A stretch of DNA of 64,000 nucleotides from Methylobacterium sp. DB0501 (GCF_011043735.1 NZ_JAAKGV010000001.1:744001-808000); one strand, 5' to 3'; shown: positions 8,627-18,993, counted from the stretch's first letter. Notes: generated by a model from the letters alone, not told the origin. A program made the numbers and translations.

Positions 8627-9589
8627 TTGGCCCACCCGCAAGTCCTTCGCGACATGGCGCTCTTCGTCGAGGTCGCGAAGCGGAAGAGTTTCAGCCAGGC
8701 CGCTGTGGCGCTCGACGTGCCGATCTCGTCCCTGTCGCGGCGCATCACCCAGTTCGAGACCTCGATCGGCCTGCGCCTGCTCGACCGCACCACCCGCAAG
8801 CTCGTGCTGACCCCGCACGGCGAGGCCTATTACGAGCAGGCGACCCGGCTGGTGGAGGAGGCGCAGCGCACCTTCGACGAGCTGATCGCCCAGGCAAAGG
8901 GGCCGAGCGGCCTCTTGAAGATCGCGGCGCCGCCGGACACGTGGGTGCTGCACCACCTCTCGGCCGTGATGGTGGAGTTCTCGGACCGCTATGACCAGGT
9001 ACGGGTGCATCTCGATCTCTGGCCGCACCTCGTCGACCTCGCCCAGGAGGGCTACGATCTGGCGCTCGCCATCGGGGCGCCGCGGGAGACCTCGATGATC
9101 ACCCGCAAGGTGGCGCAGCTCGAGAACGGTCTGTTCGCCGCGCCCGGTTACCTCGATCGGGCGGGACGGCCCGAGCGACCGGTCGATCTGGCGCGGCACC
9201 GGGCCGTGGTCGTCGGCCCGCCGGCCGCGTCGAGCGCCTGGCCGCTGGAGCGGGACGGCGAAAGCGTGTCGGTGACGGTCGCCAACACCGTGTCGAGCAA
9301 CAGCCAGGGCATGGCGCGGCGCTTCGCGACGGCGGGGTACGGCATCGCCCTGCTCCAGGCGATCGACATCGAGCCGGACGTGGAGGCGGGCCGGCTGGAG
9401 CGGGTGCTGCCGGACTGGCACGGCCTGCCGAGCCCGGTCTTCATCGTCACGACCTCGCGGCTGTTGCCGGCCAAGACCCGCAGTTTCATCGCCTGCGCCT
9501 CGCGCCACTTCGCCGAGCAGCTGATGCCCCGTGGCGTGACCCTCGACGAGGCCGAACTCGCCGCCCTCTACGACCTCGAAGAGGCGTGA
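8627..9589 (+). CDS. LysR-family transcriptional regulator
   Basis: A protein of about 320 aa. Residues about 5-65 form the winged helix-turn-helix (FVEVAKRKSFSQAAVALDVP, SSLSRRITQFETSIGLRLLD). The effector domain follows (YDLALAIGAPRETSMITRKV, ATAGYGIALLQAIDIEPDV). The start is taken as TTG 8627, because GGAGG sits 7 bases upstream and the HTH begins at the usual distance; an ATG at 8582 is also in frame. It belongs to the group resembling DmlR/PtxR-type regulators; no target gene is evident beyond the divergent argJ operon and itself. Confidence 0.9.
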   Translation: MAHPQVLRDMALFVEVAKRKSFSQAAVALDVPISSLSRRITQFETSIGLRLLDRTTRKLVLTPHGEAYYEQATRLVEEAQRTFDELIAQAKGPSGLLKIAAPPDTWVLHHLSAVMVEFSDRYDQVRVHLDLWPHLVDLAQEGYDLALAIGAPRETSMITRKVAQLENGLFAAPGYLDRAGRPERPVDLARHRAVVVGPPAASSAWPLERDGESVSVTVANTVSSNSQGMARRFATAGYGIALLQAIDIEPDVEAGRLERVLPDWHGLPSPVFIVTTSRLLPAKTRSFIACASRHFAEQLMPRGVTLDEAELAALYDLEEA

Positions 9590-9605
9590 CGCGCCGCCCG
9601 CCGCC

Positions 9606-10322
9606 GTGCATGACGCCCGGGGCATGGGCAGGGCGATGGTGCGCGAACTCTCGGATCTCGTCGTCTCGGACGGCGCGCTGGCGGTGGCGGTACCGGCCGC
9701 CCGGGTCGCCCGGCTGCCGGAGGGGCGACTGCGGCTGCCCCCGGACGAGGCCGCCCGCATCGCCCGTTACCGCTTGGCGCAGGACCGGGCCGAGCGCGAG
9801 GCAGCCCACGGGCTGCTGCGCCACCTGCTCGGGCTCCGGCTCGGCCGCGACCCGGCAGGCCTCGTTCTGGCGCGGGACGAGGACGGCCGCCCGTTCCTGC
9901 CTGGGTCTCCCGGTCTCGACGTCAATCTCAGCCACGGTGGCGGCTGGGTCGCGGTCGGGCTGTCCTGGGTCGGTCGGATCGGCGTCGACGTCGAGGGCAC
10001 CGCCCGGCCGGTCGAGTGGGACCGGGTGGCACCGGTCTTCCTGCACCCGACGGAACTCGCCGCGTATCGCGACCTGCCCGCCGACGCGCGGCCGGTCCGG
10101 GCGCTGGAGTACTGGTCGGTCAAGGAGGCCTGCCTGAAGGCCACCGGCGAGGGCTTGGTGGCCGAGCCGTCCTCGGTCCGGCTGACCGAGGACGGGACCG
10201 GCTGGCGCCTGCGGCGGGCGGGCTTGTCCTTGCGGGCAAACTCGCGGGTGCTGAGCGACGGGGCGCGGTTCGCCTGGGCGGTCGAGAAGCGGGCGGAGGT
10301 GAGGGTGGTGGTCCTCGATTGA
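9606..10322 (+). CDS. 4'-phosphopantetheinyl transferase superfamily protein (Sfp-like)
   Basis: A protein of about 238 aa. It shows the family's signature segments: NLSHGGGWVAVGLSWVG, the Mg/CoA-binding IGVDVEGTARP, and EYWSVKEACLKATGEGL. Such enzymes move the phosphopantetheine arm of CoA onto a serine of carrier proteins in polyketide, nonribosomal peptide or lysine pathways. The first start is GTG 9606; an ATG at 9624 is an alternative. It sits 16 bp after the LysR gene and may be co-transcribed with it. The carrier-protein substrate cannot be read from this window. Confidence 0.9.
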   Translation: MHDARGMGRAMVRELSDLVVSDGALAVAVPAARVARLPEGRLRLPPDEAARIARYRLAQDRAEREAAHGLLRHLLGLRLGRDPAGLVLARDEDGRPFLPGSPGLDVNLSHGGGWVAVGLSWVGRIGVDVEGTARPVEWDRVAPVFLHPTELAAYRDLPADARPVRALEYWSVKEACLKATGEGLVAEPSSVRLTEDGTGWRLRRAGLSLRANSRVLSDGARFAWAVEKRAEVRVVVLD

Positions 10323-10442
10323 CGAAAGCGGCCGCCAACGGCCGCTCCACTGCCGGCCTAAACCGAGGTGTAGCAGCGCCACCTCGGGACGATGTTCAGA
10401 GGAAGATTACCGCCTTTCCTCCCATGCCCGATGCTCCCGATG

Positions 10443-11321
10443 TCAGACGTAGGCGCTCATGCCGGTATTGGATTGAGGGAAGCGCTCGGCCAGGGCACGG
10501 CGGAGCTTCTCCAGCGCGCGGTTCTCGATCTGCCGCACCCGCTCCTTGGAGATGCCGAGGCGGTGGCCCAACGCCTCCAGGGTGGCCTGGTCCTCGGCGA
10601 GGCGCCGCTCGTGCAGGATGCGCAGCTCGCGCTCGGAGAGCACGGTGAGGGCCTGGCGCAGCCAGGTCAGGCGCCGCTCGCCGTCGACGGCGTCGGACAC
10701 GGTCTCGTCCGGCAAGGGCGAAGTATCGACCAGGAAGTCGACGCGCTCCGCCGAGGCCTCGCCGTCGTCGCCGACGGGCGCGTTGAGCGACATGTCCGGA
10801 CCGGAGAGGCGGGCATCCATCAGCGCCACGTCCTCCCGCGACACGCCGATGGCGGTGGCGATGCGGCGGTGGATCTCGTCGCCCACGCGCTCGTCGGTGG
10901 ATTGCATCAGCCGGGCGCGCAGGCGCCGGAGATTGAAGAACAACGCCTTCTGGGCCGAGGAGGTACCACCGCGGACGATCGACCAATTGCGCAGGATGTA
11001 GTCCTGGATCGAGGCCCGGATCCACCAGGTCGCGTAGGTCGAGAACCGCACGTCCCGCTCCGGCTCGAAGCGGGCGGCGGCTTCCATCAATCCGACATGG
11101 CCTTCCTGGACCAGATCCGCCATCGGCAGACCGTAATGGCGAAAGCGGCCTGCCAGGGCGATCACGAGCCGCATATGGGCCGAGATCAGCCGATGCAGGG
11201 CCTGCTCGTCCCGGTCGTCCTTCCAGCGCACCGCCAGGCCGCGCTCTTCTTCCCGCTCGAGGAAGGGGGCATCCATCGCAACTCGTACGAACTGCCGACG
11301 TATGCCTGCGATTTCCGCCAT
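10443..11321 (-). CDS. rpoH: RNA polymerase sigma-32 (heat-shock) factor
   Basis: A 292-aa sigma-70-family factor. Region 2 reads MADLVQEGHVGLMEAAARFE and RFSTYATWWIRASIQDYIL. It is followed by the RpoH box (QKALFFNLRRLRARL), which separates heat-shock sigmas from housekeeping ones, and region 4 with HTH LGISKERVRQIENRALEKLR. It directs RNA polymerase to chaperone and protease promoters. The ATG at 11321 follows a strong GGAGG ribosome site. Alphaproteobacteria often carry several rpoH genes; which paralogue this is cannot be told. Confidence 0.94.
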   Translation of the reverse strand: MAEIAGIRRQFVRVAMDAPFLEREEERGLAVRWKDDRDEQALHRLISAHMRLVIALAGRFRHYGLPMADLVQEGHVGLMEAAARFEPERDVRFSTYATWWIRASIQDYILRNWSIVRGGTSSAQKALFFNLRRLRARLMQSTDERVGDEIHRRIATAIGVSREDVALMDARLSGPDMSLNAPVGDDGEASAERVDFLVDTSPLPDETVSDAVDGERRLTWLRQALTVLSERELRILHERRLAEDQATLEALGHRLGISKERVRQIENRALEKLRRALAERFPQSNTGMSAYV

Positions 11322-11550
11322 CCCCGCCTCCGCCGCTTTGGTGAGCGCTGTGTGTCGCGATGAGGTCGAGGGCAGCGTGGCGCGCGCTCGTTACACCGCA
11401 AGGCCTGCGACAACGGCGCGACCACCCCGTCGGTTCCCGCAGCGCGAAAAAAACCTCTGTGGTGCGATTCTCTCGCGGACGCGGCGGCTGCGGCGGCGAC
11501 CCCGAGGAGGGACAGTTGGGGAGCCGTGAGGGAGGGATCAGACATGCGAA

Positions 11551-11571
11551 AGCCCGGCACGGGGCCGGGCT
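11551..11571 (-). terminator. Intrinsic terminator-like hairpin downstream of carD
   Basis: A perfect 8-bp stem (agcccggc / gccgggct) with a 5-nt loop lies 39 bp past the carD stop. On the minus strand it runs into a short T run. Shape and location fit termination of leftward carD transcription before rpoH. Confidence 0.6.
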
Positions 11572-11609
11572 CTCGGTCGTCTCGGTGACGTCTTCCGCGA
11601 TGCGGACGC

Positions 11610-12197
11610 TCAGGCGGCCTCGGCCTCGTCCTGGATGTCCTCACCTTCGGCCTCGGCCTCGGCGCCCTTGGCGCGGCGGGGCGACTTGGCCAGGCTCTGC
11701 TCGATGAGCTTGAGCGACTCGGTATCGGTGATGCGGTTGACAGCCGCGATCTCGCGCACCACGCGGTCGAGGGCCGCCTCGTAGAGCTGGCGCTCGGAGT
11801 AGGATTGCTCGGGCTGGGCGTCGGAGCGGAAGAGGTCGCGCACCACCTCGGTCACGGCGATCAGGTCGCCGGAATTGATCTTCGCCTCGTATTCCTGGGC
11901 CCGGCGCGACCACATCGTGCGCTTCACCCGGGCGCGGCCGGTGAGCACGTCGAGCGCCTTCTTGACCAGCTCGGGCTCGGCGAGCTTGCGCATGCCGACC
12001 GAGTTCGCCTTGGCGGTCGGGACCCGCAGGACCATCTTGTCCTTCTCGAACGACACCACGAACAGCTCGAGCTTGTAGCCGGCGATCTCCTGCTCCTCGA
12101 TGGCCGTGATGCGGCCGACGCCGTGAGCCGGATACACGATCGCTTCGCCGGTCTTGAAGCCCTGCCGGGCGGCTGTCGTCTTCTTGGCGGTCGTCAT
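11610..12197 (-). CDS. carD: CarD-family transcriptional regulator
   Basis: A 195-aa CarD/CdnL protein. Residues about 12-70 are the RNA-polymerase-interacting Tudor-like domain (GFKTGEAIVYPAHGVGRI, ELFVVSFEKDKMVLRVP). The helical DNA-binding part follows (GRARVKRTMWSRRAQEYEAK). The C terminus is a short acidic, Ala-rich tail. CarD binds the RNAP beta subunit and stabilises open promoter complexes, notably at rRNA promoters. The ATG at 12197 is preceded by GGAGGCC. It is last in the conserved leftward order helicase - S4 - fdxA - carD. Confidence 0.95.
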   Translation of the reverse strand: MTTAKKTTAARQGFKTGEAIVYPAHGVGRITAIEEQEIAGYKLELFVVSFEKDKMVLRVPTAKANSVGMRKLAEPELVKKALDVLTGRARVKRTMWSRRAQEYEAKINSGDLIAVTEVVRDLFRSDAQPEQSYSERQLYEAALDRVVREIAAVNRITDTESLKLIEQSLAKSPRRAKGAEAEAEGEDIQDEAEAA

Positions 12198-12744
12198 GCG
12201 GGGGTGGCCTCCAGGTCACCGTTCGCGGCAATGTCCGCGACCGGATCGTTCATCCGGGTCAGGGCGCCCGGCGAAAAATACGCGCCTGCCGGACGTCCCG
12301 AGGGGCGCCCGCCAGTCCCTGTCAAACCATAGCTAAGGAACGTCCGAACGCGCTGCAGACCGGATAAGATCCACCTCGGCTGATCGCATGCCGCCTCGCC
12401 CCATCGAAAAATTCCCGTCGGTGGACGAAGGCTGCACGTCGGACGCAAGCGACGGCAATCAGGAACCTAGCACGAAGAGGCCCGAAAATCAAAAAAATTC
12501 AGGCGCCCGGCATGGCTGCGCAGGCGCCTTGCACCATATTTCACCAGCTTGGCGGACCGTTCGCAGACCCGTCATGCGATCCCGGAAGGGATCGTAGACG
12601 AGCCGTACGAAACCCGATCGGCTGCTTCGGCCGCTCCTACCGGATCGCTTCCGCAATGCGGATTTCGGCTTCGTGCAGGTACCGCGCGGGCCTTGCCGCC
12701 CTTTCCGCAAGGAAGCGTCCGGAGCGGGGAGCAGCCGGGACCGG
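12198..12744. other. Long intergenic region upstream of carD
   Basis: 547 bp without a credible gene; small open frames here have no RBS or protein-like composition. It should contain the carD promoter. An AT-rich patch with an A-run occurs near 12484-12500. A pair of GGCGCC palindromes flanking about 14 bp occurs near 12502-12528. Nothing else stands out. Confidence 0.5.
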
Positions 12745-13083
12745 TCAGTCGCCCGAGCCCGGATTGGCCGAGAAATGGGCCTCGAGCTTGCCGGGCTTCC
12801 CGTCCCAATCCTTGGCGTCGGCGGGCGCCGCCTTCTTCTGGGTGATGTTGGGCCAGCTCTTCGCCATGTCGGCGTTGAGCTTCAGCCAGCTCTCCAGGCC
12901 CGGCTCGGTATCGGGCTTGATCGCCTCGGCCGGGCATTCGGGCTCGCACACGCCGCAATCGATGCACTCGTCCGGCTGGATGACGAGCATGTTCTCGCCC
13001 TCGTAGAAGCAGTCGACCGGACACACTTCCACGCAGTCCATGTACTTGCACTTGATGCAGTTGTCGGTGACGACGTAGGTCAT
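12745..13083 (-). CDS. fdxA: Seven-iron ferredoxin FdxA
   Basis: A 112-aa ferredoxin. The first cluster segment is [20 protein letters not shown] and the second [18 protein letters not shown], giving the cysteine pattern of [3Fe-4S][4Fe-4S] (7Fe) ferredoxins of the Azotobacter FdxA type. The roughly 45-residue C-terminal extension ([17 protein letters not shown]) is typical of the alphaproteobacterial form. It is a cytoplasmic low-potential electron carrier whose partners are unknown. Start ATG 13083 gives the standard [13 protein letters not shown]. Confidence 0.96.
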   Translation of the reverse strand: MTYVVTDNCIKCKYMDCVEVCPVDCFYEGENMLVIQPDECIDCGVCEPECPAEAIKPDTEPGLESWLKLNADMAKSWPNITQKKAAPADAKDWDGKPGKLEAHFSANPGSGD

Positions 13084-13256
13084 GGGCTGGGGAAACCTCG
13101 AAGGCGGGGGAGGGGCGCCGGGAGAGGGCATTCGGTCTCGGCGCCTGGATATGGGCCGGGCCTTAGACCCGGGCGGGCGGCCATGCAAGCCGCCCCGTGG
13201 GGGACGGCGTCGCGTAGTCGGGGAGCGTCGCCTTCGCGTCACTCTTTCCCGCACGG

Positions 13257-13538
13257 TCACCCGGCAGGGGGACCGGCCGAGAGATCGGCGTAGAGCAGCC
13301 TGGCCTCCGGCGCGGGGCCCCGGCGTTCGCCGAGATCGATCACCCGCACCGCCGCCGTGACGTGCTGGGCCGCCACCGTGACCACGTCGCCGACCGCCAG
13401 GGCCTTCGACGGGGCGTCGGCCCGCTGGCCGTTCACCCGCACGAAGCCGTCCTCGATCAGCCGCGCCGCCAGGGAGCGCGTCTTGGCGAAGCGCGCGAAC
13501 CACAGCCACTTGTCGAGCCGCTGACGGTCTGTGCGCAT
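13257..13538 (-). CDS. S4-domain RNA-binding protein (Hsp15-like)
   Basis: A 93-aa protein beginning [19 protein letters not shown], the S4/Hsp15 opening. It continues with [18 protein letters not shown] and [14 protein letters not shown], the alpha-L RNA-binding fold. Hsp15 recycles stalled 50S subunits carrying peptidyl-tRNA; the role here is by family. It starts 9 bp after the helicase stop, so the two are almost certainly one transcript, suggesting linked RNA functions. Confidence 0.93.
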   Translation of the reverse strand: MRTDRQRLDKWLWFARFAKTRSLAARLIEDGFVRVNGQRADAPSKALAVGDVVTVAAQHVTAAVRVIDLGERRGPAPEARLLYADLSAGPPAG

Positions 13539-13547
13539 CGCCAGGGC

Positions 13548-16500
13548 TCAGCGCTTGTCGCCGTCCCGCGACTCCATCTGCGCCTTGAGGGCGAGGAGCT
13601 TCGCGAAGGGCGAATCCGGGTCCGGGGCGCGCTCGCGCCGGGGCGGCCTGGCCTCGTGCATGCCGCCGTTGCGGGGCCCGCCGTCGCGGCGGTCCTGGGG
13701 GGGACGACCGCCCTCGCGCCCGCCCGGATGCGGTCCGCGCGGCGGACGGCCGTCGCGGCGGCCCTCGCCCCGGTTCTCGCCACCGCGGCCCTCGAACCGG
13801 TTCTCCGGACGCCCGTCGCCGGCGGCACGGTTCTCGCCCGGGCGTCTGTCGCCCCAGCGCTGGCCCTCGCGCGGGCCGGAGCGCTGGGCGCGCTGCTCCG
13901 CCGGCGCCCCCTCGCCGCCCTCGGGACGCGGGAAGCCGCGGGAACGATCCCGCTGCCCGCCGCCCTCGCGCGGCTGGCCATCGCGCTGGCCGTCCTGCCG
14001 GCCGCGGCCCTGGTGGCGTGGCGCGTGGTTGCGCTGGTGGCGGTGCATCCGCCACACCTCGATGACGATCGGCTCCTCCGGCGCGGCGGGCTCGCCTGTC
14101 TCAGCGTCACCCGACGCCTCGGGGGCGGCCTCGTCGACGGCGGCGACCGGCTCGCCGGCCTCGGTCGGAGCGGCGTCCTCGGAGGGCGGCGCTTCGGCCT
14201 CGGCCGGCACCGGCTCCGGTGCCGCCTCGGCGGCGGGAGCCGGCTCGGCCGAGGCTTCTTCGGTCCGGATTTCCTCCGCCGCGGTCTCGGCGGCGGCAGC
14301 CGTCTCCACGGCGGAATCCTCGTTCGCCGCCTCGGCGGCGCTCTCCGGCTCGGCGGCGCTCTCGGGCTCGGCAGCGCTCTCGGGCTCGGCAGCGCTCTCG
14401 GCTTGCCGGTCCTCGCCGGCCTCCGCAGCGTCCTCGGCCGTGGCCTCGGCGCTTTCCGCCACCTTCGGCTGCACCGGCACCGTCGGGGCGGACGGGCGGA
14501 GCGCCACGGTGATCGCCGGGCCGGGCCGGCGGTCGACGACGTAGCCGAGCGACTTCAGGATCGAGGCGAAATCCTCGCCGGAGCAACCGACCAGCGAGGT
14601 CATGCCGACGGTCGGCACGAAGCCGTCCTTGTCGGCCGCGCCCGGAGGCGGCTCGCCGGGGGTGGTGCCGGGCACGTAGGCGATCGCCGGGCGGATCAGG
14701 TCGGCCAGGCGCTCGAGGATGTCGACCCGCACCGCCCGGCCGCCGCAGACCCGGAAGCCGGCGGCGCGATAGAGGCCCTTGGCGATCTCGGGATCGACCG
14801 GCATCGAGGTGCGGCCGGAGCCGGCGAGATGCGCGATCTCGTCGAGACCGCGCTGGTCGAGGCCGCCGTTATGGAGCGCCCAGAGCTGCGCCGCGAGGGT
14901 CCGAGGCGCGGGCTTCAGGAGCGCCGGCATGGTGATGTGGTAGGCGCCGAAGCGCACGCCGTGCTTGCGCAGGGCCGCGCGGCCCTCCTGGTCGAGGCTG
15001 CGCATCTCGTTGAGCACCTTGGCGCGCTCCAGCACGCCCAGCGCCTCCGCGACCTGGAAGCCGATGCCGCGGGCAAGCCCCGTCAGGTCGGCTGCGGTCT
15101 CGAGCTCGAGGGCCGGGCCCAGCAGGCGCACGATATGCGCCTTCAGCCAGGCGTTCAGCCGGGACTCGACCTTCTCGCGGGCCGCACCCGCGAGTTGCTC
15201 GTCGGCCAGCAGCCGCAGGCCCGGGGCGTAGAGCTTTTCGCCCGGGACGAGCTTGGCGACCGGGTTGCCGGTCCAGCGGATGGTGCCGTCGTTCGAGAGC
15301 ACCAGAGCCGCGTCGGCCGCGGCGGCGAACCTGTCGGCCCGCGCCTCGATCTCGCTCGCCAGCGCCTTCTCGGCGGCGCTGCGCAGGGTCTTGGCTTCCT
15401 GGCCCTCGGCGCCGGGATCCGGCACGAACTGGAATCCGTGCAGATGGCCGACGTGCTGGCCCTCGACCGTCACGTCGCCGCCCGCGGTGATCTCAGCTTC
15501 CAACATGGTGTTCTCTCTCAGGCGCCGCATCAGCACGCTGGTGCGCCGATCGACGAAACGACTCGCCAGCCGCTCGTGCAGGGCGTCGGACAGCCTGTCC
15601 TCTACCCGACGCGTCTCGCCCTGCCAATGCTCCGGGTCGGCGAGCCAGTCGGGTCTGTTGGCCACGAAGGTCCAGGTGCGCACGTGGGCGATGCGCTGCG
15701 ACAGGGCGTCGATGTCCCCGTCGGTGCGGTCGACCATCGCCACGTGCTGCGAAAACCAGTCCACCGGGATCCGTCCGGCCATGCCGCGCATCAGGAAGCG
15801 GAACAGCTGGGCGATCAGGTCGGCATGGGTCTGGATCGCCGATTTCCGGTAATCCGGCACGCCGCACACCGCCCAGAGCCGCTCGACCGCGCTCTTCGAG
15901 GTGGCGTAGTCGCGGATGTCGTCCTCCTTGGCCAGGAGGTCGAGGGCCGCCTCGTCGTCGCCCGTGGGCGCGCGCGTCAGCCCGCGCTCGGTCGGGTGCT
16001 CGCCGAGGCTGCGGCGCAGGGCGTCGATCGAGCCGAAATCGAGGTCGGGATTGCGCCATTGCAGCATCCGCAGCGGCTCGAAGCTGTGGCCCTCCAGCGC
16101 CTCGACCATCTCGGCCTCCATCGGCGGGCAGCGGCCGGTGGTGCCGAAGGTGCCGTCGCGCAGGTGGCGCCCGGCCCGGCCCGCGATCTGCGCCATCTCG
16201 GACGGGCCGAGATCGCGGAACCGCGTGCCGTCGTATTTGCGGTTCGACGCGAAGGCGACGTGGTCGACGTCGAGGTTGAGGCCCATGCCGACCGCGTCGG
16301 TCGCCACCAGGTAATCGACCTCGCCGGACTGGTAGAGCTCGACCTGCGCGTTGCGGGTTCGCGGCGAGAGGGCGCCCAGCACCACCGCGGCGCCGCCGCG
16401 CTGGCGCCGCAGCAATTCGGCGATGGCGTAAACCTCCTCGGCCGAGAAGGCCACGATGGCGCTGCGCTCGGGAAGGCGGGAGAGCTTGCGGCTGCCGGCG

Positions 16501-16982
16501 AAGCTCAGCTGCGACAGGCGCGGCCGGGTGGTGACGGTGATGCCCGGGATCAGCGACTTGACCAGCGGCTCCATCGTGGCCGAGCCGATCAGCAGCGTCT
16601 CCTCGCGGCCGCGCTGGTGCAGGAGGCGGTCGGTGAAGGTGTGGCCGCGGTCGCGGTCGGCGCCGAGCTGGATCTCGTCGATGCCGACGAAATCCACGGT
16701 GTTGTCCCGCGGCATCGCCTCGGCGGTGCAGATCCAGTAGCTCGGCCGGTTCGGCTTGATCTTCTCCTCGCCGGTGACGAGGGCGACCCGCTCGGGGCCG
16801 ACCCGCTCGACCACGCGGTGATAGACCTCGCGGGCGAGCAGCCGCAGCGGCAGGCCGATCATGCCGGTCGGATGGCCGAGCATCCGCTCGATGGCGAGGT
16901 GGGTCTTGCCGGTATTGGTGGGACCGAGCACCGCCGTGGCGCCGCGCAAGCGGGCCTGCGGAGAGAGGGAACGGCGCGTCAT
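13548..16982 (-). CDS. SUV3-like DEAD/DEAH RNA helicase with disordered C-terminal tail
   Basis: A protein of about 1144 aa. The helicase core is N-terminal: Walker A in [17 protein letters not shown] (about residue 18), Walker [14 protein letters not shown], motif [11 protein letters not shown] and motif [11 protein letters not shown], the Suv3 subgroup pattern. A helical middle region follows. From about residue 850 an Ala/Glu/Pro-rich stretch with repeated AEPESA units leads to an Arg/Gly/Asp-rich tail ([12 protein letters not shown]), the composition of RNA-binding disorder. The start at 16982 ([12 protein letters not shown]) is chosen because an upstream open frame is not family-like. 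It probably acts in RNA decay or ribosome-related remodelling. Confidence 0.93.
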   Translation of the reverse strand: MTRRSLSPQARLRGATAVLGPTNTGKTHLAIERMLGHPTGMIGLPLRLLAREVYHRVVERVGPERVALVTGEEKIKPNRPSYWICTAEAMPRDNTVDFVGIDEIQLGADRDRGHTFTDRLLHQRGREETLLIGSATMEPLVKSLIPGITVTTRPRLSQLSFAGSRKLSRLPERSAIVAFSAEEVYAIAELLRRQRGGAAVVLGALSPRTRNAQVELYQSGEVDYLVATDAVGMGLNLDVDHVAFASNRKYDGTRFRDLGPSEMAQIAGRAGRHLRDGTFGTTGRCPPMEAEMVEALEGHSFEPLRMLQWRNPDLDFGSIDALRRSLGEHPTERGLTRAPTGDDEAALDLLAKEDDIRDYATSKSAVERLWAVCGVPDYRKSAIQTHADLIAQLFRFLMRGMAGRIPVDWFSQHVAMVDRTDGDIDALSQRIAHVRTWTFVANRPDWLADPEHWQGETRRVEDRLSDALHERLASRFVDRRTSVLMRRLRENTMLEAEITAGGDVTVEGQHVGHLHGFQFVPDPGAEGQEAKTLRSAAEKALASEIEARADRFAAAADAALVLSNDGTIRWTGNPVAKLVPGEKLYAPGLRLLADEQLAGAAREKVESRLNAWLKAHIVRLLGPALELETAADLTGLARGIGFQVAEALGVLERAKVLNEMRSLDQEGRAALRKHGVRFGAYHITMPALLKPAPRTLAAQLWALHNGGLDQRGLDEIAHLAGSGRTSMPVDPEIAKGLYRAAGFRVCGGRAVRVDILERLADLIRPAIAYVPGTTPGEPPPGAADKDGFVPTVGMTSLVGCSGEDFASILKSLGYVVDRRPGPAITVALRPSAPTVPVQPKVAESAEATAEDAAEAGEDRQAESAAEPESAAEPESAAEPESAAEAANEDSAVETAAAAETAAEEIRTEEASAEPAPAAEAAPEPVPAEAEAPPSEDAAPTEAGEPVAAVDEAAPEASGDAETGEPAAPEEPIVIEVWRMHRHQRNHAPRHQGRGRQDGQRDGQPREGGGQRDRSRGFPRPEGGEGAPAEQRAQRSGPREGQRWGDRRPGENRAAGDGRPENRFEGRGGENRGEGRRDGRPPRGPHPGGREGGRPPQDRRDGGPRNGGMHEARPPRRERAPDPDSPFAKLLALKAQMESRDGDKR
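14329..14400. repeat. 18-bp tandem repeat inside the helicase gene
   Basis: Units of ctctcSggctcggcRgcg repeat about three to four times, encoding AEPESA on the minus strand. The repeat lies in the disordered linker, so length variation between strains is likely. Confidence 0.8.
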
Positions 16983-17070
16983 CGGGCTGGACTGGATTCC
17001 TCGGGGCGAAGCTCCGGCAGGGGCCGCAGCGCCGTCCCGGGGCCTGTGCCGGGATCGACGCGCGACCCCT

Positions 17071-17442
17071 TCAGCGCTCCGGATCGCGGCCGCCCCGCGG
17101 CCGTGGCCCGAGCAGCGGCCGTCCTCCATATGGGGCGGGGGCGTACCGATCGCCAGTTGCGCCGTACGGCGGAAGGCCGGGGGACCCGTAGCCCGGAGAG
17201 GAATAGCCCGGCGCGCCGTAGCCCGGGGCGATGACCTCGATGCGGGCCTCGGGCGCCCGGCCCTGGTCCAGGTCGGCGCAGAGCGTGTCCGGGATCGCAG
17301 TCAGCGGGCCCGGCGGGTTCGCGCCGATCGTCGCCGAGGAATAGGCGTCGCCGCCGCAATCGGACCCGTTCGCCGACGCCGGGTGGGGTGCGAGGAGGGC
17401 GGCCAAGAGGAGGGCGGCCAAGAGGAGGGCAGCGGCGCGCAC
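17071..17442 (-). CDS. Small exported Pro/Gly/Tyr-rich hypothetical protein
   Basis: A 123-aa protein with a GTG start at 17442, 4 bp after the DUF3108 gene's stop, so it is very likely co-translated. Residues 1-24 are a signal peptide built from a repeated LLLAALLLAALL encoded by a 15-bp tandem repeat. The mature protein has two cysteines (DCGGDAY, DTLCADL) and a low-complexity PGYGAPGYSSPGYGSPG segment. No family is recognised. It may be a small periplasmic or surface protein. Confidence 0.65.
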   Translation of the reverse strand: MRAAALLLAALLLAALLAPHPASANGSDCGGDAYSSATIGANPPGPLTAIPDTLCADLDQGRAPEARIEVIAPGYGAPGYSSPGYGSPGLPPYGATGDRYAPAPYGGRPLLGPRPRGGRDPER

Positions 17443-17446
17443 GCCT

Positions 17447-18361
17447 TCAGCGCCCGTCCGAGGACGATGCCGGGGCCTGTGCGGCGGCCTGGGCGCCGGC
17501 TTCCGGAGCGGTCTGGCCGTTCTGCGGGGTCTGCCCGCTCTGCGACCAGCGCGTCGCCTCGATGATGTTGAGGCCGAGCTGGGTGCGCACGGCGATGCGC
17601 AGGGGCAACAGCACCCGCGCGCCCTCGACGGGCGCGAGCCACACCGACATCTCGGTGTTCTCCTCCATGAACTTCACCCCCGGCCGATCGGGCCGGTGGC
17701 CGGCGATCGGCTGGTAGCGGGCGTTGCAGACCAGGATCGGCCCGGCATAGCCGGGCTTCTGGACGCTGCGGGTCTCGCCGTAGCTCAGCACCACGTTGAA
17801 CCGGCTGGCGCCGTCGAAGACCGGGATGGTACGGTTGCAGTTCTGCGGGTCGATGAGCTCGCCGCGCCCCTGCGCCGGCATCATCAGGGCGCTCACCGGA
17901 TCGATGACGCCGCGCTTGTGGACCTCGCTGACGGTGACCCGCTCCGGGTCCGGCACCAGCGGCGGGGCGATGTCGGAGGCCACCACGTTGCCGCGGGCCA
18001 TCGCCATGCGCACGGTGATCGAGGCGCTGGCGCTGTGGGAGGCGAGCGCGAAGGCCGCCGGCACCGGCTTGGCCGCCACCGTGCCGCTCGCCCGGCCCGA
18101 GCCGTAGCCGCCGGTGATCGCCCCGACGAGGCCGGTGAGGCGGGCGCTGACATCCATGGTGTAGCGCGGGCCGTCCACCGAACCGGTCACCTGCGCGCTG
18201 CCGATCGGCACGCCGGCCAGCATGATGCCGTAATCGACCGTGACGGAGGTCTCGCCGGCTTTCGGGGCGCGGCTCCGCGCAGCCTGGGCCGTATTCGCCT
18301 CGCCGGCCGGAAGGGCGAGCCCCGCCGCGAGGGCGAGCGAAAGGAGGGCCTTGGAACGCAT
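17447..18361 (-). CDS. DUF3108 domain exported protein
   Basis: A 304-aa protein with a signal peptide (SLALAAGLALPAGEANTAQA). The mature part fits DUF3108: VDYGIMLAGVPIGSAQVTGS near the N terminus, a central cysteine in DPQNCNRTIPVFDG, a second in ILVCNARYQPIAGH, and MSVWLAPVEGARVLLPLRIA. The family is periplasmic, of lipocalin-like beta architecture and unknown function. It heads a two-gene operon with the small exported protein downstream. Confidence 0.88.
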   Translation of the reverse strand: MRSKALLSLALAAGLALPAGEANTAQAARSRAPKAGETSVTVDYGIMLAGVPIGSAQVTGSVDGPRYTMDVSARLTGLVGAITGGYGSGRASGTVAAKPVPAAFALASHSASASITVRMAMARGNVVASDIAPPLVPDPERVTVSEVHKRGVIDPVSALMMPAQGRGELIDPQNCNRTIPVFDGASRFNVVLSYGETRSVQKPGYAGPILVCNARYQPIAGHRPDRPGVKFMEENTEMSVWLAPVEGARVLLPLRIAVRTQLGLNIIEATRWSQSGQTPQNGQTAPEAGAQAAAQAPASSSDGR

Positions 18362-18650
18362 TGGGGGAACCGATCTCGATCACCGTCGCCCGCTCCCGAT
18401 GAAGCGGGGGAAATCTGGCCCTATCGTGACGCGGTTAGGGTTAACGGTTCGTCTCGCTCCCGGGGGCGGGCGGGGGGCGGACCGGAGCCCGTCGCGGCAC
18501 CCGCACCTTGACGAGACCCGCCTTCCGCCTCTATAGGCGCGTGCTTTCCAGGGACTTCGCGGGGTCCGGTTCATGCCGGGGTGCGCAGCACGCCCGGCTC
18601 TCGCGTTGCGTGGTCCCTCGCCGAACGAAGACCAGTTGAGGATACAGACC

Positions 18651-18941
18651 ATGTCGCGTCGCTGCGAGCTCACCGGTAAGGGGGTGCTCACCGGCCACCT
18701 CGTGAGCCACTCGAACCACAAGACCAAGCGCCGGTTCCTCCCGAACCTGTGCAACGTCACCCTGCTGTCCGACACGCTCGGCCGCTCGGTGCGCCTGCGC
18801 ATCTCGGCCAACGCCCTGCGCTCGGTCGAGCACCGCGGTGGCCTCGATGCGTTCCTGATCAAGGCCGGCGAGACCGACCTGTCGCAGAACGCCCGCCTGC
18901 TGAAACGCGAGATCGAGAAGAAGCTCGCCGAGGCGGCCTGA
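18651..18941 (+). CDS. rpmB: 50S ribosomal protein L28
   Basis: A 96-aa L28: [20 protein letters not shown], the basic [10 protein letters not shown] segment and [14 protein letters not shown] are family-typical, and the C-terminal extension of about 20 residues is normal for alphaproteobacteria. It is a component of the large ribosomal subunit near the E-site region. ATG 18651 is preceded by a GAGGA ribosome site; an in-frame start 26 codons earlier is rejected. A strong terminator follows. Confidence 0.98.
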   Translation: MSRRCELTGKGVLTGHLVSHSNHKTKRRFLPNLCNVTLLSDTLGRSVRLRISANALRSVEHRGGLDAFLIKAGETDLSQNARLLKREIEKKLAEAA

Positions 18942-18993
18942 TTTCAGCGGTGGAGGCGCCTCGCGCCTCCCTCGCCAGGACGAACGACGAAAA

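Noticed and set aside
13362..17234. A 1290-codon open frame on the plus strand
   Set aside because: It lies opposite the SUV3-like helicase gene and has Arg/Gly/Ala-rich, motif-free translation. High GC keeps the antisense frame open.
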